Shown: positions 11,561-23,142, counted from the first letter of the stretch. The stretch is 64,000 nt of DNA from Oegoconia quadripuncta (GCA_949316235.1 OX438743.1:20023771-20087770), one strand, 5' to 3'. A program made the numbers and translations. Notes: generated by a model from the sequence alone, not told the origin.

Positions 11561-11765
11561 ATATTTAATGTCTAGGTTCAAAATTACAGGTATACCATTA
11601 GCAGTAATACCATTCTTGTGTAGTACGCTGTACGATTTAAGTGTAAAAGAATAATTAATGGTATTGTCTCTTCAGAAAATCAAAGGTGTTCATGTAGTCG
11701 TTCGAATTTGGATTGTCACTGCAATTTTGAACCTGACTGTAGAAAAATTTGGGAATCTTAGGATT

Positions 11766-11848
11766 TTTTTTTTTTTTTTTTATGCATAACGGGTTGGTAC
11801 TTGACCTCAATCACACCTGATGTTAAGTGAAGATGAGGTCGAAGATGA
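11766..11848 (-). repeat. SINE family 1 tail fragment
   Basis: A T-run followed by GCATAACGGGTTGGTACTTG and TCACACCTGATGTTAAGTGA, the reverse complement of the SINE family 1 3' end. A shorter tail fragment (ATGCACGACAGGTTCGTACT) occurs at 12550-12586. Confidence 0.65.
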
Positions 11849-11989
11849 GGATTTGCAAATTTTGCTTAGTAGCCTTGTCAGTACGGTATTTTAAACTTAA
11901 AACTCTATTTCTTTTTAATTTAAGCACCCAACAAGAAAAGTGGAATTTTGGTAACGCTTCTCAAATAAGTGTTATTTTTTATTCATCAT

Positions 11990-12246
11990 CAACAGCCATC
12001 GTCCCCACTCTTGGGGCACAGCCTCCTCTCACTAGGAGAGGTATGGGCCATCGGGCCCAGTGCGTAGGTATTGGTGTATTTGTGTTAGTCTAGCGTTTTT
12101 AAGCCACCGACTTGGCTTAACGACTGTCATCAATTGAAAACAACCGGGACTGACTATTTAACATGCACTTCGAAGCACTAGTGGTCACCCATCCAAGGAC
12201 TGACCGCGCCAGATTTTGCTTTACTTCGCTAATCGAAACCTAATAT
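11990..12246. repeat. Interspersed repeat fragment
   Basis: It contains CTCCTCTCACTAGGAGAG (also near 54770) and the text CACCCATCCAAGGACTGACC. From CATCCAAGGACTG at about 12190 to 12246 it is identical to 12739-12794, so at least that part is a dispersed or locally copied unit. It resembles LINE 3' regions remembered from Lepidoptera. The clade is not assigned. Confidence 0.5.
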
Positions 12247-12630
12247 TTGATGATTGATGATTGAGATCTATTATTTGATATCCATTTCGATGGGATGCTG
12301 GAATTATTCGTGGTCAAGTGTGAGAAAATGGCTGCTAGCATCCGCCACAGTGAATTTATCAGGACGACTACACTATGACTCTCTCGGAACTAGTACGAAT
12401 TTAACGACGAGCATACCCTTGCAAATTGTAAGCTCTCCTCGAAATGCATTGTCAAAACAGATGATTTATACCGATGCGAACAGAAATATTCTAGGCAGTT
12501 GTGAGCTATAACAATAAAAAACGACTCTTATTCTTAAGTTTTGTTTTCTTATGCACGACAGGTTCGTACTTGACTTCAATCAGTTATTATTGTGGTTGAA
12601 TTTTTCATTTAATAGCCTATTTTGCAAAAC

Positions 12631-12794
12631 GTGTGACAAAACGTGCACTGTTTGCTACTATTTATTAGTCTGTGGCTCGTCCAAGAAATGCAGTAGGATA
12701 AACTTACCAATGCTGGTCACGACTATGGAGGAGAAGAACATCCAAGGACTGACCGCGCCAGATTTTGCTTTACTTCGCTAATCGAAACCTAATA
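12631..12794 (-). pseudogene. Chimeric partial copy of the K2P P1 exon
   Basis: Bases 12631-12741 copy the 3' end of the P1 exon and its downstream intron (13774-13910), minus about 27 intronic bases. The copy keeps the donor AGCATTG|GTAAGT and encodes FFSSIVVTSIG in place of FFSSTVVTTIG. Upstream of that, where WSFGQSL should be, the sequence switches at 12740 to the repeat also found at 12190-12246. The pore helix is therefore lost. The open frame through the junction is probably accidental; an expressed exon is not excluded. Confidence 0.7.
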
Positions 12795-13123
12795 GCGAAT
12801 GTAACTACACGGTTTTACGTATACTTATCTACATGAATATACCTGTATAAAAGATTATGTAAGTAATTTCTCTTAGCTACGGTACTCGTCCAAAATAAAC
12901 TTAATCAGAATAAGACCAATTCCTCAAACGTATTACCGAGCGACTTGAACAAGTTTTATAGGTATGTGTAGACTTCCAAATGGAAACCGACAAATTGCGA
13001 AACTCAAGATTTACAAAATAAATATTAGAAACACCTTCCCAACCGATTTGTACACGAGCTTCGTCTTACAGTTCGACTATTTCGACTATAATAAAATTAT
13101 ACGACGACTAATTATTAAATAAT

Positions 13124-13350
13124 TGACGACCGATTGGTGTAGTGGATAGTGGCCCTGTGAGCGAAACCAACGGTTGCGGGTTCGAATCCCGCGACGGGTA
13201 AATATTTGTGTGATGAATATGAACATTTATTCCTGAGTCATGGATGTTTATATAAATAATTATATAAACTTGCTTAGTTTGGGCATAGAGGAATAACACG
13301 TTTGGGACTAGATGATTGGTGTAAGTGTCCCAAATATTTATTATTATTTA
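13124..13350 (+). repeat. SINE family 2 copy
   Basis: tRNA-like head with box A (TGGTGTAGTGG) and box B (GGTTCGAATCC), then TTTGTGTGATGAATATGAAC, a TTAGTTTGGGCATAG-type segment, and TGATTGGTGTAAGTGTCC with a (TTATT)n tail. The segment carrying the usual GTTATCTAGTATCC is partly deleted. Other copies are at 47925, 60660 and 63865. Confidence 0.75.
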
Positions 13351-13874
13351 TTATATAATCTCCATGGTTATACTTTACATATAACATCAATGGCCCTCAT
13401 TACATAAATAAATATATTTTTTGAGCACATTTATCACATCATTGTATTGCTGTAAAATCACATATGGCAACAGCAGATCAAAAAATACGTACCATAGGAT
13501 GATAGACCGTTTAATATCATCACATCCTGTTAAACTAATCTCAAAGAAGTTACTATATCGGTTCTACGTGGAATAATTTGACCGACTTGTATAGAGGGTG
13601 AAATTTTATTCTTGTAATTCCTGTTTGAAGTTAAGTTATACCTCATCAACAGCCTTACAGTAAGTTTGTCTATAGATGAGTGATACCACGCGACAGAAAC
13701 GCCAAGTGTTTTGTAAAACGTCGTTGCAAGCCTTCAATTCGCTGAGAATGCATATTTTATCATTCTGCCTACCCTGTGACAAAACGTGCACTGTTTGCTA
13801 CTATTTATTAGTCTGTGGCTCGTCCAAGAAATTTTAACCATGAAACAAGTGCCATACCAGTAGGACAAACTTAC

Positions 13875-14015
13875 CAATGGTGGTCACGACTGTGGAGGAG
13901 AAGAACAGCGATTGGCCGAAGCTCCAGTTAGGCCCGCCACTCACGTTGCGCGCTGCTGACACGCCGCGGTTGCTCGCGCGCACCACTTCGTCCAAGAGCA
14001 ATTCTAGGTCGTTAT
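13875..14015 (-). CDS. K2P channel exon with first pore helix
   Basis: Acceptor TTTCTTGTCCTCAG and donor ACCATTG|GTAAGT. The 141-bp exon completes Asp120, runs through the extracellular cap (NDLELLLDEVVRASNRG) and encodes the P1 helix NWSFGQSLFFSSTVVTTI. The filter T-I-G-Y-G is split across the intron (G from this exon, YG from the next). Its 5' phase fits the donors of both upstream modules (51106 and 53403). The P1 filter has the canonical Ile where vertebrate TWIK1 has Thr. Confidence 0.92.
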
Positions 14016-14224
14016 CTGAGGACAAGAAAGGTTGGATATCAGATCCAGCTGGACAGGGAGTTACTAGCATTTACATAGATATTTACATATTGATATTGGT
14101 CGTATTTATGTGTGTATACAGGTCGTCAGAGATCTGTATCACTGCGACCATGCCGATCTATTGTGCCCTAGTTCGTTGCTCAGGATTTTATTAAACAATT
14201 AAATTAAATGTTAACCACAGATAA

Positions 14225-14371
14225 TGGTGTCGCTTCGGATGTACACCAACTAAACTAAACTAATACCAGTTTTAAAGTAGTACTATCTCTTTCTCCCTGA
14301 ACAGTACGATGCGACGGCACCACTCCAAAACTTGTTTTAATTTAGTTGGTGTACATCTGAATCGACACCAA
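14225..14371. repeat. MITE with GGTGTCG termini
   Basis: Left end TGGTGTCGCTTCGGATGTAC; right end, reversed, TGGTGTCGATTCAGATGTAC. Both ends continue into CACCAACTAAA-type sequence. Related elements lie at 23143-23283 and 23860-23997. No coding capacity. Confidence 0.8.
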
Positions 14372-15325
14372 TAGCTGACATAAATAATTTGTCTAAATTT
14401 TTCATATTTATTATGTTAGTCTTGTCATCCCATCAGAATGTTAGATACCTGCTAGGAAAAGTCCTAGCTGTCATATCTGTTTTGAAATTTATATTTATTT
14501 TTCATTTAATTTGATAGTTATTTATACAACTTCAGTAATTTTTGCATGCCACAAAGGCAAATCATAGTGGTTCACTAATATAATGGTTTACAACTGTTTC
14601 TGTATACCTGTGATTATGCAAATAAATAATGATTATGATCATTATGATTGCCTCTTTATGAGGAATTGATTACATACATACACAAGACACGAACTTTGTC
14701 CCAAATGGGGTAGTCAGAGATATCCCGAACATTAGCTTTTGGGTGCTTGAAATAACATTTACAGTTCACCTTTCAACCGCCAAAAATTTACAAAACAACC
14801 CCCTTAAATAGGGTCTCCTCAATCTTTCGCAATTATAAATGAATTATCAAAAATCGTGTCACAATTATCTAGGATTTATATGCCTACATAAACTTATGAA
14901 CAAACTGGTTCAAATCCAACCCAAACTTAAACAATACCAAATCCATCAAAATAGCTTTGTATTGCAAAGATCGAATAAACTGTGTCAGTAGTAATTTTGA
15001 CTTAAAAATTAAAAATAATTTCAGTTAGAAATTCAAAGGCTTTTTAAAAATCTTAATCAATCGATCAAATACCCTTTATTGCACAAGTAACAAAAGCCAC
15101 ATGAAGAATACAGCGTACATCATTAATCGCACAAAAAGGAGGCCTTTTCGCTAACAGCGATCTCTTCCAGGCTAACCTTAGGGTAAAGATACGAGCTACC
15201 AGTAGGTGAGGTTTGCACTAATAGTAGCAATACGGGTGTATTTTATAGTTGGTAATTATTATATAACGTAAAGAATCTTAATCGAAAGAGCTGGGATTAA
15301 ATATGTACCGTGGAACCATATTGTA
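14372..15325. other. Gene-free intronic stretch with a repeat fragment
   Basis: Near 14690-14800 the sequence carries GTCCCAAATGGGGTAGTCAG and CAGTTCACCTTTCAACCGCC, words shared with repeats near 36160, 40290, 59310 and 59930. Nothing else is recognised. Confidence 0.5.
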
Positions 15326-15329
15326 GATA

Positions 15330-15420
15330 CCTTTATACAAATACAAATACAAATACAAATGATTTATTTGCTATTGAATAGGGTACATTTTTAAGGTGTT
15401 ACGTTATAGTTACATCGCCT
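15330..15420 (-). repeat. LINE tail with (ACAAAT)n microsatellite
   Basis: A run of ACAAAT is followed by GATTTATTTGCTATTGAATA. Microsatellite-plus-tail junctions of this kind mark the 3' ends of minus-oriented LINEs elsewhere in the window (16750, 46112). The 15421-16003 stretch beyond it shows nothing recognisable. Confidence 0.4.
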
Positions 15421-16003
15421 ATTCAGCCACTTATAATAGCATGCAAATATTTATAAAATCTTAAATCTATTACAGTCTTAATTAATTATTGATATTAAAT
15501 TCATTTACATAATTGAAATTGATACCATTCCTTACTATTAAATTCATTATCAAATACATTACATAATTCAAGGCAGTTCAATTCATTAGGATTAATACAT
15601 TAGATATTTTATACTTCCACCTTATGGTCCTATATTGGTATGGTTATATAAATATATAGTTAGCCTACGCACCGACCTAATTAAGTAGGTACCTCTTTGT
15701 GATTGGTTAAACATTAACAATCAATAATCTTGATGTTCATTCCACTAGGTACCTATTTTCTTGAAATCGGTTTATAATTATAATCAGTTTCCAAAGTTAT
15801 TTCAGGGCCTCTGGAAATTATATTTCAAGAATGCCGTAATTTAATTCTAATAATAACCTCGGCACAGATTGAATTTTATCTTGGGACCTGAAGTTAATTA
15901 ATATTATGAAATTTATTTATTGTGTTCAATTTAATATTTCGGTTAATATTAATTCTGATAACACTTTTACAAACTAAAATTAATTTTAAAGTGGTAGTAG
16001 GTG

Positions 16004-16370
16004 TTATTCATCGATTTTAGGGTTTCGTATCGCAAAAGGTAATAAGAAATCTTCATATAGTGTCACTCTGTTGTCTAATTGTCCATCTCTCTGCAGCGCC
16101 ATCGAATGACGTTCTGCCATAAGGTTAAGGATGTCTTCCGAGAGCTTTTGCAGTATATCCTTACGGCAAGGTCTAATAAATCTAGACCCAACCTCATGGA
16201 CAGCTTCTACCAATCTGTTATCTTGTCCACTGAAACACACTTCTCCAACGAATCGAAGCGATTTGACAACTTCAGGTGAAAGCTTCCAGTTGATGGTCTT
16301 AAGAGACCACTCTAAGTTGTGTCCCTCATAAGAAAACTCAAGGTCACGCAATGGAGATATACGGAGATAT
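16004..16370 (-). CDS. Unidentified coding-like segment within the K2P intron
   Basis: The minus-strand frame reads about 112 residues from EFSYEGHNLEW to AIRNPKIDE and a stop. Its mixed composition (WKLSPEVVKSLRFVGEV, SRFIRPCRKDILQKLSED) is more protein-like than most ORFs here. The longest ORF extends upstream to 16450, but that part overlaps a plus-strand LINE fragment, so the genuine part probably starts near 16370. A possible acceptor ACCTTGAG lies there. I do not recognise the family. It could be a last exon of a nested gene, a retrocopy piece, or transposon-derived. Confidence 0.35.
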
Positions 16371-16394
16371 ATGGAGGATACGTGGTTAATCAGG

Positions 16395-16690
16395 AATGAA
16401 GAAAGTCGTAGGAGAACGAAAGTCACAGACATAGCCCAGCGGATTAGCAAGTTAGATTGCCAGGGGATATGTGACGTTGCTCGAAGAACTTGATGGCCAA
16501 TAAGGCATTATAGTTCCTGAGTGGAGACCACGCACCGGCTAGCGCAGCATAGGACATCCATTCACAAGGTGGACGGACGACCTAATGAGGGACACGGGAA
16601 ATCGTGCAGGCCGTTTCCAACAGGTCGCCCTGGTTTTTTTTTGCGGAGGAATGTGTTCAGCAGTGGACGTCATGTGGCTGATATGATGAA
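16395..16690 (+). mobile_element. LINE reverse transcriptase C-terminal fragment, degenerate
   Basis: The plus strand encodes SRRRTKVTDIAQRISKLDW, then after frameshifts pieces of the W-R-P-R-T-G, G-R-P and R-W-T-D-D-L type, and finally EECVQQWTS. This order matches the end of RT proteins from LINEs abundant in Lepidoptera. Stops and frameshifts make it inactive. It is 5'-truncated. Confidence 0.65.
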
Positions 16691-16744
16691 AGTGATCAAT
16701 TGCCATAGTTGTTACCTTATTAGTTATTGTACTTCTAATACAGA

Positions 16745-17275
16745 ATACCGAAATGAAATGAAAATCATTTATTCATGTATAGGCAATACAACATGCACTT
16801 ATGAACGTCATTTTGTTTTTTAAACTACCACTAGTTCGGAAAGCGACCACTACTGAGAAGAGCTAGCGAGAAACTCAGAGGGTTTGTCTCTTTTCAATCA
16901 ATCATTTACAATCAAGAAAGGTTATAACAATTTTTATATATCGTGTAGAGGAGCCGTTTAATCCCATCGATTACTATCATTAATGTAGTCTGAAATTTTG
17001 TAATATCCCTTTTTACATAATTTTTGTTTTATAATAAGTTTAAATTTATTAAGCGGAAGATTCCGTATATCCATGGGAACCTTGTAGAAGCGCACACATT
17101 TACCGAGTCGCCGAATGCTGGTTGACTCCCTCAAAAGTTGGATGCGGTGGAGTTGGATATACATTTGCTCCTGTTGCTGGTGTCTGCCGGCCTCCACATA
17201 TACAAAACCCATGGTACGTAATAAAATAGTACAGTAAGGACGAAAGGGTTGTCCAACTGTCAACTTCACAATTTA
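16745..17275 (-). mobile_element. LINE 3' end with degenerate RT tail
   Basis: The minus-strand frame at 17269-16958 ends in LNKFKLIIKQKLCKKGYYKISDYIND, resembling the C-terminus of LINE RT proteins (K-K-x-L-x-x-K-x-Y-Y-S-I-x-D-Y-L). Downstream is a conserved tail (ATGAACGTCATTTTG, CTACCACTAG, CGACCACTACTGAGAAGAGC) ending in an (ATTTC)n-like run near 16755. The same tail occurs at 46112-46245. Confidence 0.65.
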
Positions 17276-17678
17276 CCTCTGTGAATTGAGATTGTGTAGC
17301 ATTTCTGGAAGTTTGATCACTTAAATATTATTTGTTTGTAACGATTTATTGTACAAAAGAAATTACTTGAATACAATATCATTGTATTTTTATTGATGGG
17401 AGTATGTAGGTACATCTTCTTGGTTTCACTGATTAGGTATCACCTATTTAATTACCGGACTGGAGAGAGTTGTTTCTCGCGCGTATCTATGTGTGTATTT
17501 GGAATTTTTATTCCCTGGATGGATGGATGGATTTTAATTAGGGAATTTCAGATTCGTTGTGACAGTCCAAGTGTCATAGGATATGTTACCTTACCAAGTA
17601 AACCACAAGGGCAGTACGAGTTTGTCTAAATGAAAAAATAAAATGTTGTATGACTACAAATGTATGTTACATGTATTT

Positions 17679-17815
17679 GACCGCCTCCGTGGCTCAATGC
17701 AAACAACATTGGGTTTACGATTCGGAGGTCGCGGGTTCGATCCCCAGCGGGGTACATGTTTAAGTACTCGGTTTGGTTGGTGGTAGGGCATTTTAAATGT
17801 CCGCCTGGCTAAATT
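17679..17815 (+). repeat. SINE family 1, head only
   Basis: GACCGCCTCCGTGGCTCAATG with box B GGTTCGATCCC, then TACTCGGTTTGGTTGGTGG up to GTCCGCCTGGCT, where it stops next to the mariner derivative. No continuation is found beyond that element. Confidence 0.75.
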
Positions 17816-17819
17816 AATT

Positions 17820-18260
17820 TAGGTCTTTACCTATGAAATTATCGTTTTGTATGAAAAAATTTAAACGAATTTTTTTCATGTATTTTTTATTTGTAGATAT
17901 TAATCGAAGTAATCACCCATGCAATCAATGCATCTTTGCCAACGCAGTGGCAGTTTATTGATGCCCTTCTTAAAGAAATCAGCTGGACTGGAGGCAACAA
18001 ATTCTTCAAAGGCATTTTGTACTGCCTCTCGGGTATTGATTTTGTTTCCTGCCATTAAGTTATGTATCCATGATGACGAAAAAGATTGATATACGATGAA
18101 AATGTAACACTAATCAATAAACAAATGACTACTTTTGGAAAAAGAATTCCATGTTTTTAAAATAACATTTATTTGAAATTAGAATTATTAGCCAAACAAA
18201 AATTATTTTGATTTGAAATGGCCAGTACTGCAGAACGGCAATTTCATAGGTAAAGACCTA
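17820..18260 (-). mobile_element. Mariner deletion derivative with transposase C-terminus
   Basis: The ends are TAGGTCTTTACCTATGAAAT and its reverse complement ATTTCATAGGTAAAGACCTA, with TA on each side. Inside, the minus strand keeps an open stretch ending NKLPLRWQRCIDCMGDYFD and a stop, the usual last residues of a mariner transposase. All catalytic residues are deleted, so it is non-autonomous. It shares termini with the larger mariner at 37135. Confidence 0.85.
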
Positions 18261-18551
18261 TTTGTAAGGATTTGCCACCACCTGCGAATGGGACATTGTG
18301 CGAATGGGAATTTGTGTGAATGGTACATGGTAAATCCCCATCACCACATAAAAGTCGTTACCTACAAGCCATATTTCAAAGGCATTAGGGAATGGAAGTT
18401 CCGAATCCCACTGGACATGCTGCAAGCAACAATTCTGCGGTTCCAAATTAAAAGTTGCTCGTATGTACGAGGCGAGACTAAGAGCTTCGTGAATACATAT
18501 TATGAAGTTTCCGACTGACTCCACCCAGGAATATTGTAGGTCGCAAATACG

Positions 18552-19954
18552 TACACACGGAAAAAAAGGAATTTTTAAACCAAGAATATCAATATTCTTA
18601 AAAATATTGTATCAGTCCAAGTAAATATTTTCTTTACCAAAGTAACTCTTCTTAATTCAATAAAACCCGCCTTCTCAAACGAAGAATAATATATTCTTCC
18701 ATATTTTTCTTATATAAAGAAAATATTCTCAGTTTAAAAGTTTTGCAATCTTGATTGAAGAATATCTCGTGATTTGACTCAAAACTATCACAATGTTTTA
18801 ATGCAAAACAATGTTGTCTCATGTCAATGTAATATTTTACTTCAAACAAAGCTATAGAAACGTTCTTGTGTGAAGAATATTTTATTTTTAACCCAATAAA
18901 AGTCTTATTTATTCGAAAATATCGCAATTTTATTTCAAGAATTTGACATAGTTTTTGACTAGAATTATGGCACGTTCTTTAAGTAAGACTATTTTATTTT
19001 ATACCAAGATATACTTTTCTTGGATCAAAGCATTCTACATATTGTTGACGCAGGAAACATTTTTCTTACGTTCAAGAATTGACGTACGTTGACTTAAGTA
19101 TACAATGATACTTAATTTAAAACATGAAATATTTTTTTTATTTTTTCCCTTCAAGATTTTTTTTTGTTGTTGAAGAATGAAACAATCTTGAATCAAAAAT
19201 ATATTTTATGTTAATGGGAAAATAATGTTTAATTCAACACCAAGATTATTTTTTTATTGGTTAAAAATATTATGCTTATTTTTAGTCTAAGAATCAACGA
19301 TTCTTCGATTAAGATTATTGACGTCTTGTGTTAAAGTACAGCTTATTTGAACCAAGAACACAAATTATCTGAAATGAAGGTTACATTATTTTTGCAAACT
19401 AAGAATACATATTCTTATTTAAAGAAATGTGATATTATTTTCAACAAGAATAAAATAATCGTCTTCTTTTAAAAATATTTTAGTGTTAATAAAAGAATTC
19501 AAGTAATTTTTGGATCAAAAATTATTTTATTATCAGTATTTGGAATATATTTTAAATTTAAGAATAAGACAACCTCGTATGAAAAATTTACTTTATGTTA
19601 AATAGAAAATAATGTAAAATTTTAAGCCAAGTGAATTTTTTTTTTTGGTGCAAAATATTATGCTTATTTTTGGTCTAAATATTAGTTATTCTTCGCTGAA
19701 GGTTGTTGGCGCGTTGTGTAAAATACAGTTTGTTTGAACCAAAAACACAAATTTTCTTTAATCAAGACTACATTGTTTTTACAAACTAAGAATATATTAT
19801 GTATACTTCTCTAAAGAATCTTGATATATTATTTTTCAGCAAGAATAAAACAATCGTCTACGTTCAAAAGTATTTGTCTTGATAACAGCATTTCAGTTGT
19901 GTTTGATCCAAGAATTATTTTATTATGTGTTTTTTTTTGTGTTCGCCAAGTCTC
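18552..19954. repeat. AT-rich element of the CACGGAAAAAAAG family, block 1
   Basis: It starts CACGGAAAAAAAGGAATTTT and consists of degenerate AAGAAT/ATTCTT motifs. Its right part is a tandem duplication of about 397 bp: GAATAAAATAATCGTCT near 19446 and GAATAAAACAATCGTCT near 19842, with matching flanks such as AATATTATGCTTATTTTT at both. The right end is near TTTTTTTTTGTGTTCGCC. No coding capacity. Related to block 2 at 33870-35940. Confidence 0.6.
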
Positions 19955-20807
19955 ATGTCAATTGCACCTTTATTTTTATTTTACACTGGGAAATGCGTTT
20001 TGCATACCGCTCGCCTGGGGGACGGCGAGGCGGTTATGTGGGCCTCCCCTCCCAACCGGGAGGGATACCCACCTAAACCCCGCGGCGACCTTCCTCGGCA
20101 GTAAGGAGGACCTGGGAACGCATAAGCGGCTCCTCCCGGGGGGCGCTACGATCAGCGAGCGGTATGAGGCCCGACAGGGCCCGATGCGACGACACCCCCC
20201 CGGTCGCACCGGGGGTGTCATCCTCTCCCGGGTCGCGTCCGACGACTACATCGCCCCGAGATGTAGCCGCCCGCGACCCTCGGGCGACGTACAGGGGGGC
20301 TAGCGAGCGTTGCCGCCCCCCCCGACGTCGCCTCCTGCGAGCGGGATCGGCCCTCTTCCGATCCCGCTCTGCGACCTCCTTCTCGAGCATGACTGCTTCG
20401 CAGAAGGAGGCCGCTGCCCTCCAACTCTCCTCGCTCGCCAGCATAGCCGCGACTAATGCTGGCGGGGACAGATCTCGTCCGATCCGGTCGACCAGGTCTC
20501 GACGCTCGGACTGCCACACCGGGCAGTCCTCCAGCGTGTGCTGGGCGGAGTCCTGGTCGGACGCGCAGTGGTGGCACCGTGCCGTCTCCTCCCGTCCGAT
20601 TCCACTCAGATACTCACCGAAGCACCCGTGCCCGGTGAGTATCTGAGTCAACCTGTAGGTGACGCAGCCTTTCCTCCCCATCCATGCTTCGAAGTTCGGC
20701 AAAACGGCTCCGACGGCGCGTTGGCGGGCGCAGCCCTGTATCACAAGGCGCTCCCGCCCGAGCGTCAGCACCCGTCGGTGTGCGTTTTGCCGATGTCAAT
20801 TGCACCT
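19955..20807 (-). mobile_element. 5'-truncated R1-clade non-LTR retrotransposon with 15-bp target duplication
   Basis: A GC-rich insert (19970-20792) is flanked by identical ATGTCAATTGCACCT copies at 19955-19969 and 20793-20807. The minus strand encodes 232 residues from the end of the RT ORF: LGRERLVIQGCARQRAVG, then WMGRKGCVTYRLTQILTGHG, then a C-x2-C-x8-H-x4-C knuckle (CHHCASDQD to HTLEDC) and an Arg-rich stretch. These are features of R1-clade ORF2 C-termini. The A/T-rich stretch at the 19970 side is the retrotransposon 3' end. High GC and CpG contrast sharply with the surroundings, suggesting recent insertion. Overlapping ORFs in other frames are shadows. Confidence 0.85.
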
Positions 20808-21064
20808 AGGCTTACCATGTCCGTAATTTTAGACCCTAGTCTTAGTTTGTCCTGATTTTTTTTATTACCAGGAATATGAGTAAATAAGTAATATCAAATA
20901 AGTCTTTAATCTTTATTAACTTTTCATTTATCTAAAAATAAAATATCTTCTTTAAAAATTAACTTAAGAGATCAAACAATAAATCTTCTTTGCGTTTGCA
21001 AACAATCTGTAACTAAGTGAGTAATGTTTCCATTTTGTGACTAAAAAGTCTAGACTTTTCAAAT

Positions 21065-21415
21065 TTAAGAGGGATTATTCCGCTGGGATTCCATACAAAC
21101 TTTCATGTCCAAAATTTCCGAAATGAACTAACCGATTGTAATAAAACTTTATACGCATAAACATTTTACATTAGATCTAAAAAGTTGTAAGAAAACATTT
21201 TCAAAATATTATAATTAAAAGGAAATATCGCATGTATTGTGTTACTATGAAAAACTTAATATTGCTCTATACTAATTTTTTAAAACGTTTTCTTCTAACT
21301 TTTTAGACCTTTGTATCCTGCTTATAGGTACAGTTTCATTAGAATCGGATTATTCATTTCCAAAATTTTGGACATGAAAGTTTGTATGAAATCCCATGCG
21401 GATAAACCCTCTTAA
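21065..21415. repeat. TTAA-flanked MITE (piggyBac-type)
   Basis: The element runs from 21069 to 21411 with terminal inverted repeats GAGGGATTATTCCGC... and its counterpart ...GCGGATAAACCCTC. Inner parts also pair (CATACAAACTTTCATGTCCA with TGGACATGAAAGTTTGTATG). It is flanked by TTAA on both sides (21065-21068 and 21412-21415), the target duplication of piggyBac-superfamily elements. No ORF. Confidence 0.75.
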
Positions 21416-23140
21416 GCTAGTGGACCCGCGCCTGAAAATGATGACCTAATTGCAGGACCAAAGTTGCCAAAGACCAAAGGACAAAAGAAAATAAAATGAA
21501 AATGAAAATGAAAAATATATTTGTTATTACAAAACAATATCCATAAATAATAAATAAACGGTAATTAAGAATCGATTTATTGACCCAAAACAATGATTCT
21601 TTGTCGAGAATTAACCAAGACTGTTAGTTTTGAATTTGAGAATCGTATTCTTGAAATGTAACGGTCCGCTGTATAGTGTAGCCAGTAAGTAAAGAACATT
21701 CCCACAATTTGGGGAATATGACTTTTATGCATAATAACATCAAACGATCTACCAATGAGTGCCAATAATATTTACCTACGGAAAATTAACATTTTTATTG
21801 CATCAAGCAAGACATGGCTGTAAAATAGGTACTTGAGGATTTGCTACACCGCGCCTACGCAAAACTTAAGACTGTTTTCGCAATACAAATTCACTGTCTC
21901 CCGTACACTCATGTTGGCTTCATCATAGCGCACCCTGACTTTTTTTTGTGGATGACTACTGCTGGTAAACATTATGCCTTTTCCAGCTTTGTCGAGCTAG
22001 TATAACCTGACCATCTGATACTCGATATTAGAGTATCTGTGTCTCTGGCCCATTTATTGTCCATACCCGCGGATTTAAAATGTCATATTTGTAATAACTG
22101 TTGTTGTTGCTAATTAAAAAAGTTAAAGAAATAAAAGTAACAGGTAGGTGCTTCACTTGTTTTTTTAATAGTTTAAGCATGAAGCTTAATAATAATCAGA
22201 ATTAAAAATTTAGAATAAACAACGACAAAATACGACAATAAAACACTTAGGAAATTTCTAAAAAACAGAAATATTGCTTGACCCACTGACTGTGATGTGA
22301 AATTCATTGCTTCAGTTAACTGTACAACACGTAAAGAATTTATTTTGATAAACGTGATACCTGTGATGAGGTAAAAAATTGTATGTGTGACACACATCAC
22401 ACCAGCGTATGTATGTAACTTATTTAAATGGTGAAATTTTAATTTGGGAACTTCTAATGTCAGTATTTATTGTACAATTAATTAAGTTGATTTTATACTG
22501 TTTAGGTTTTCGCATTCGACGGTCTAAAGACATTACATATTTACGGCTATTGTTTGCGGTGGTGCATCCTACATTATTACATAATGTCTTCGAATTAGGT
22601 TGTTGTTTGGTATATATGTGATTTGTGATTTGAGAAAATTTTATTAACTGATTTATTGGTTACATCTAACCATCAGCTGATACTGGAACTGTTAAGCTCT
22701 ACGTGCGGCGCTCTGTACCTTTCCATAGATTTAATGTACAACCTATGGGTTTAATTAAATTTAGGTACCTACTAAGATTCTATTGTGATTTAAGTATGCA
22801 CAATGCATTTATTTACATCCTGTGAATATATGAAATAGCGGTTTTTGTTACTGAAGAACTTACAATTGACTTTTTAAACGTTTGTCCTGTCTGATGACTT
22901 GAATCTATATGCCTGGTAATCTTTTTAACACTGTGTATGTAAATGAAACTAAATTGTTAGTTGTGATTTAATAGAGTCAATTCTACAAACAAAACGATAA
23001 AAACTCAATAATATACCTATGGACAAATTTTCAAATAATTTTCAACCCTGATAAAATATACCCAGCGAGTTGATTGTATACTTATCGGTTCGCCCACCTA
23101 AACTCAGAGCGGTATGTTATTTTACTTTTAATGATATGAT
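21416..23140. other. Gene-free intronic stretch
   Basis: A (GAAAAT)n run near 21497-21520 resembles a LINE tail. Otherwise only AT-rich sequence with short meaningless ORFs. The sequence just above 23143 precedes the nested genes. Confidence 0.5.
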
Positions 23141-23142
23141 AA

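Noticed and set aside
12631..12794. A genuine mutually exclusive P1 exon
   Set aside because: The pore helix is replaced by repeat sequence identical to 12190-12246 and no acceptor was found upstream, so it is treated as a chimeric pseudo-exon, though expression is not excluded.
16958..17269. 103-residue minus-strand ORF as a host gene
   Set aside because: Its C-terminus resembles LINE RT tails and it is followed by a repeat tail found again at 46112.
19821..20855. Several plus-strand and alternative-frame ORFs over the GC-rich insert
   Set aside because: They overlap the minus-strand R1 RT tail, which is the only frame with recognisable motifs; GC-rich DNA has few stops in all frames.
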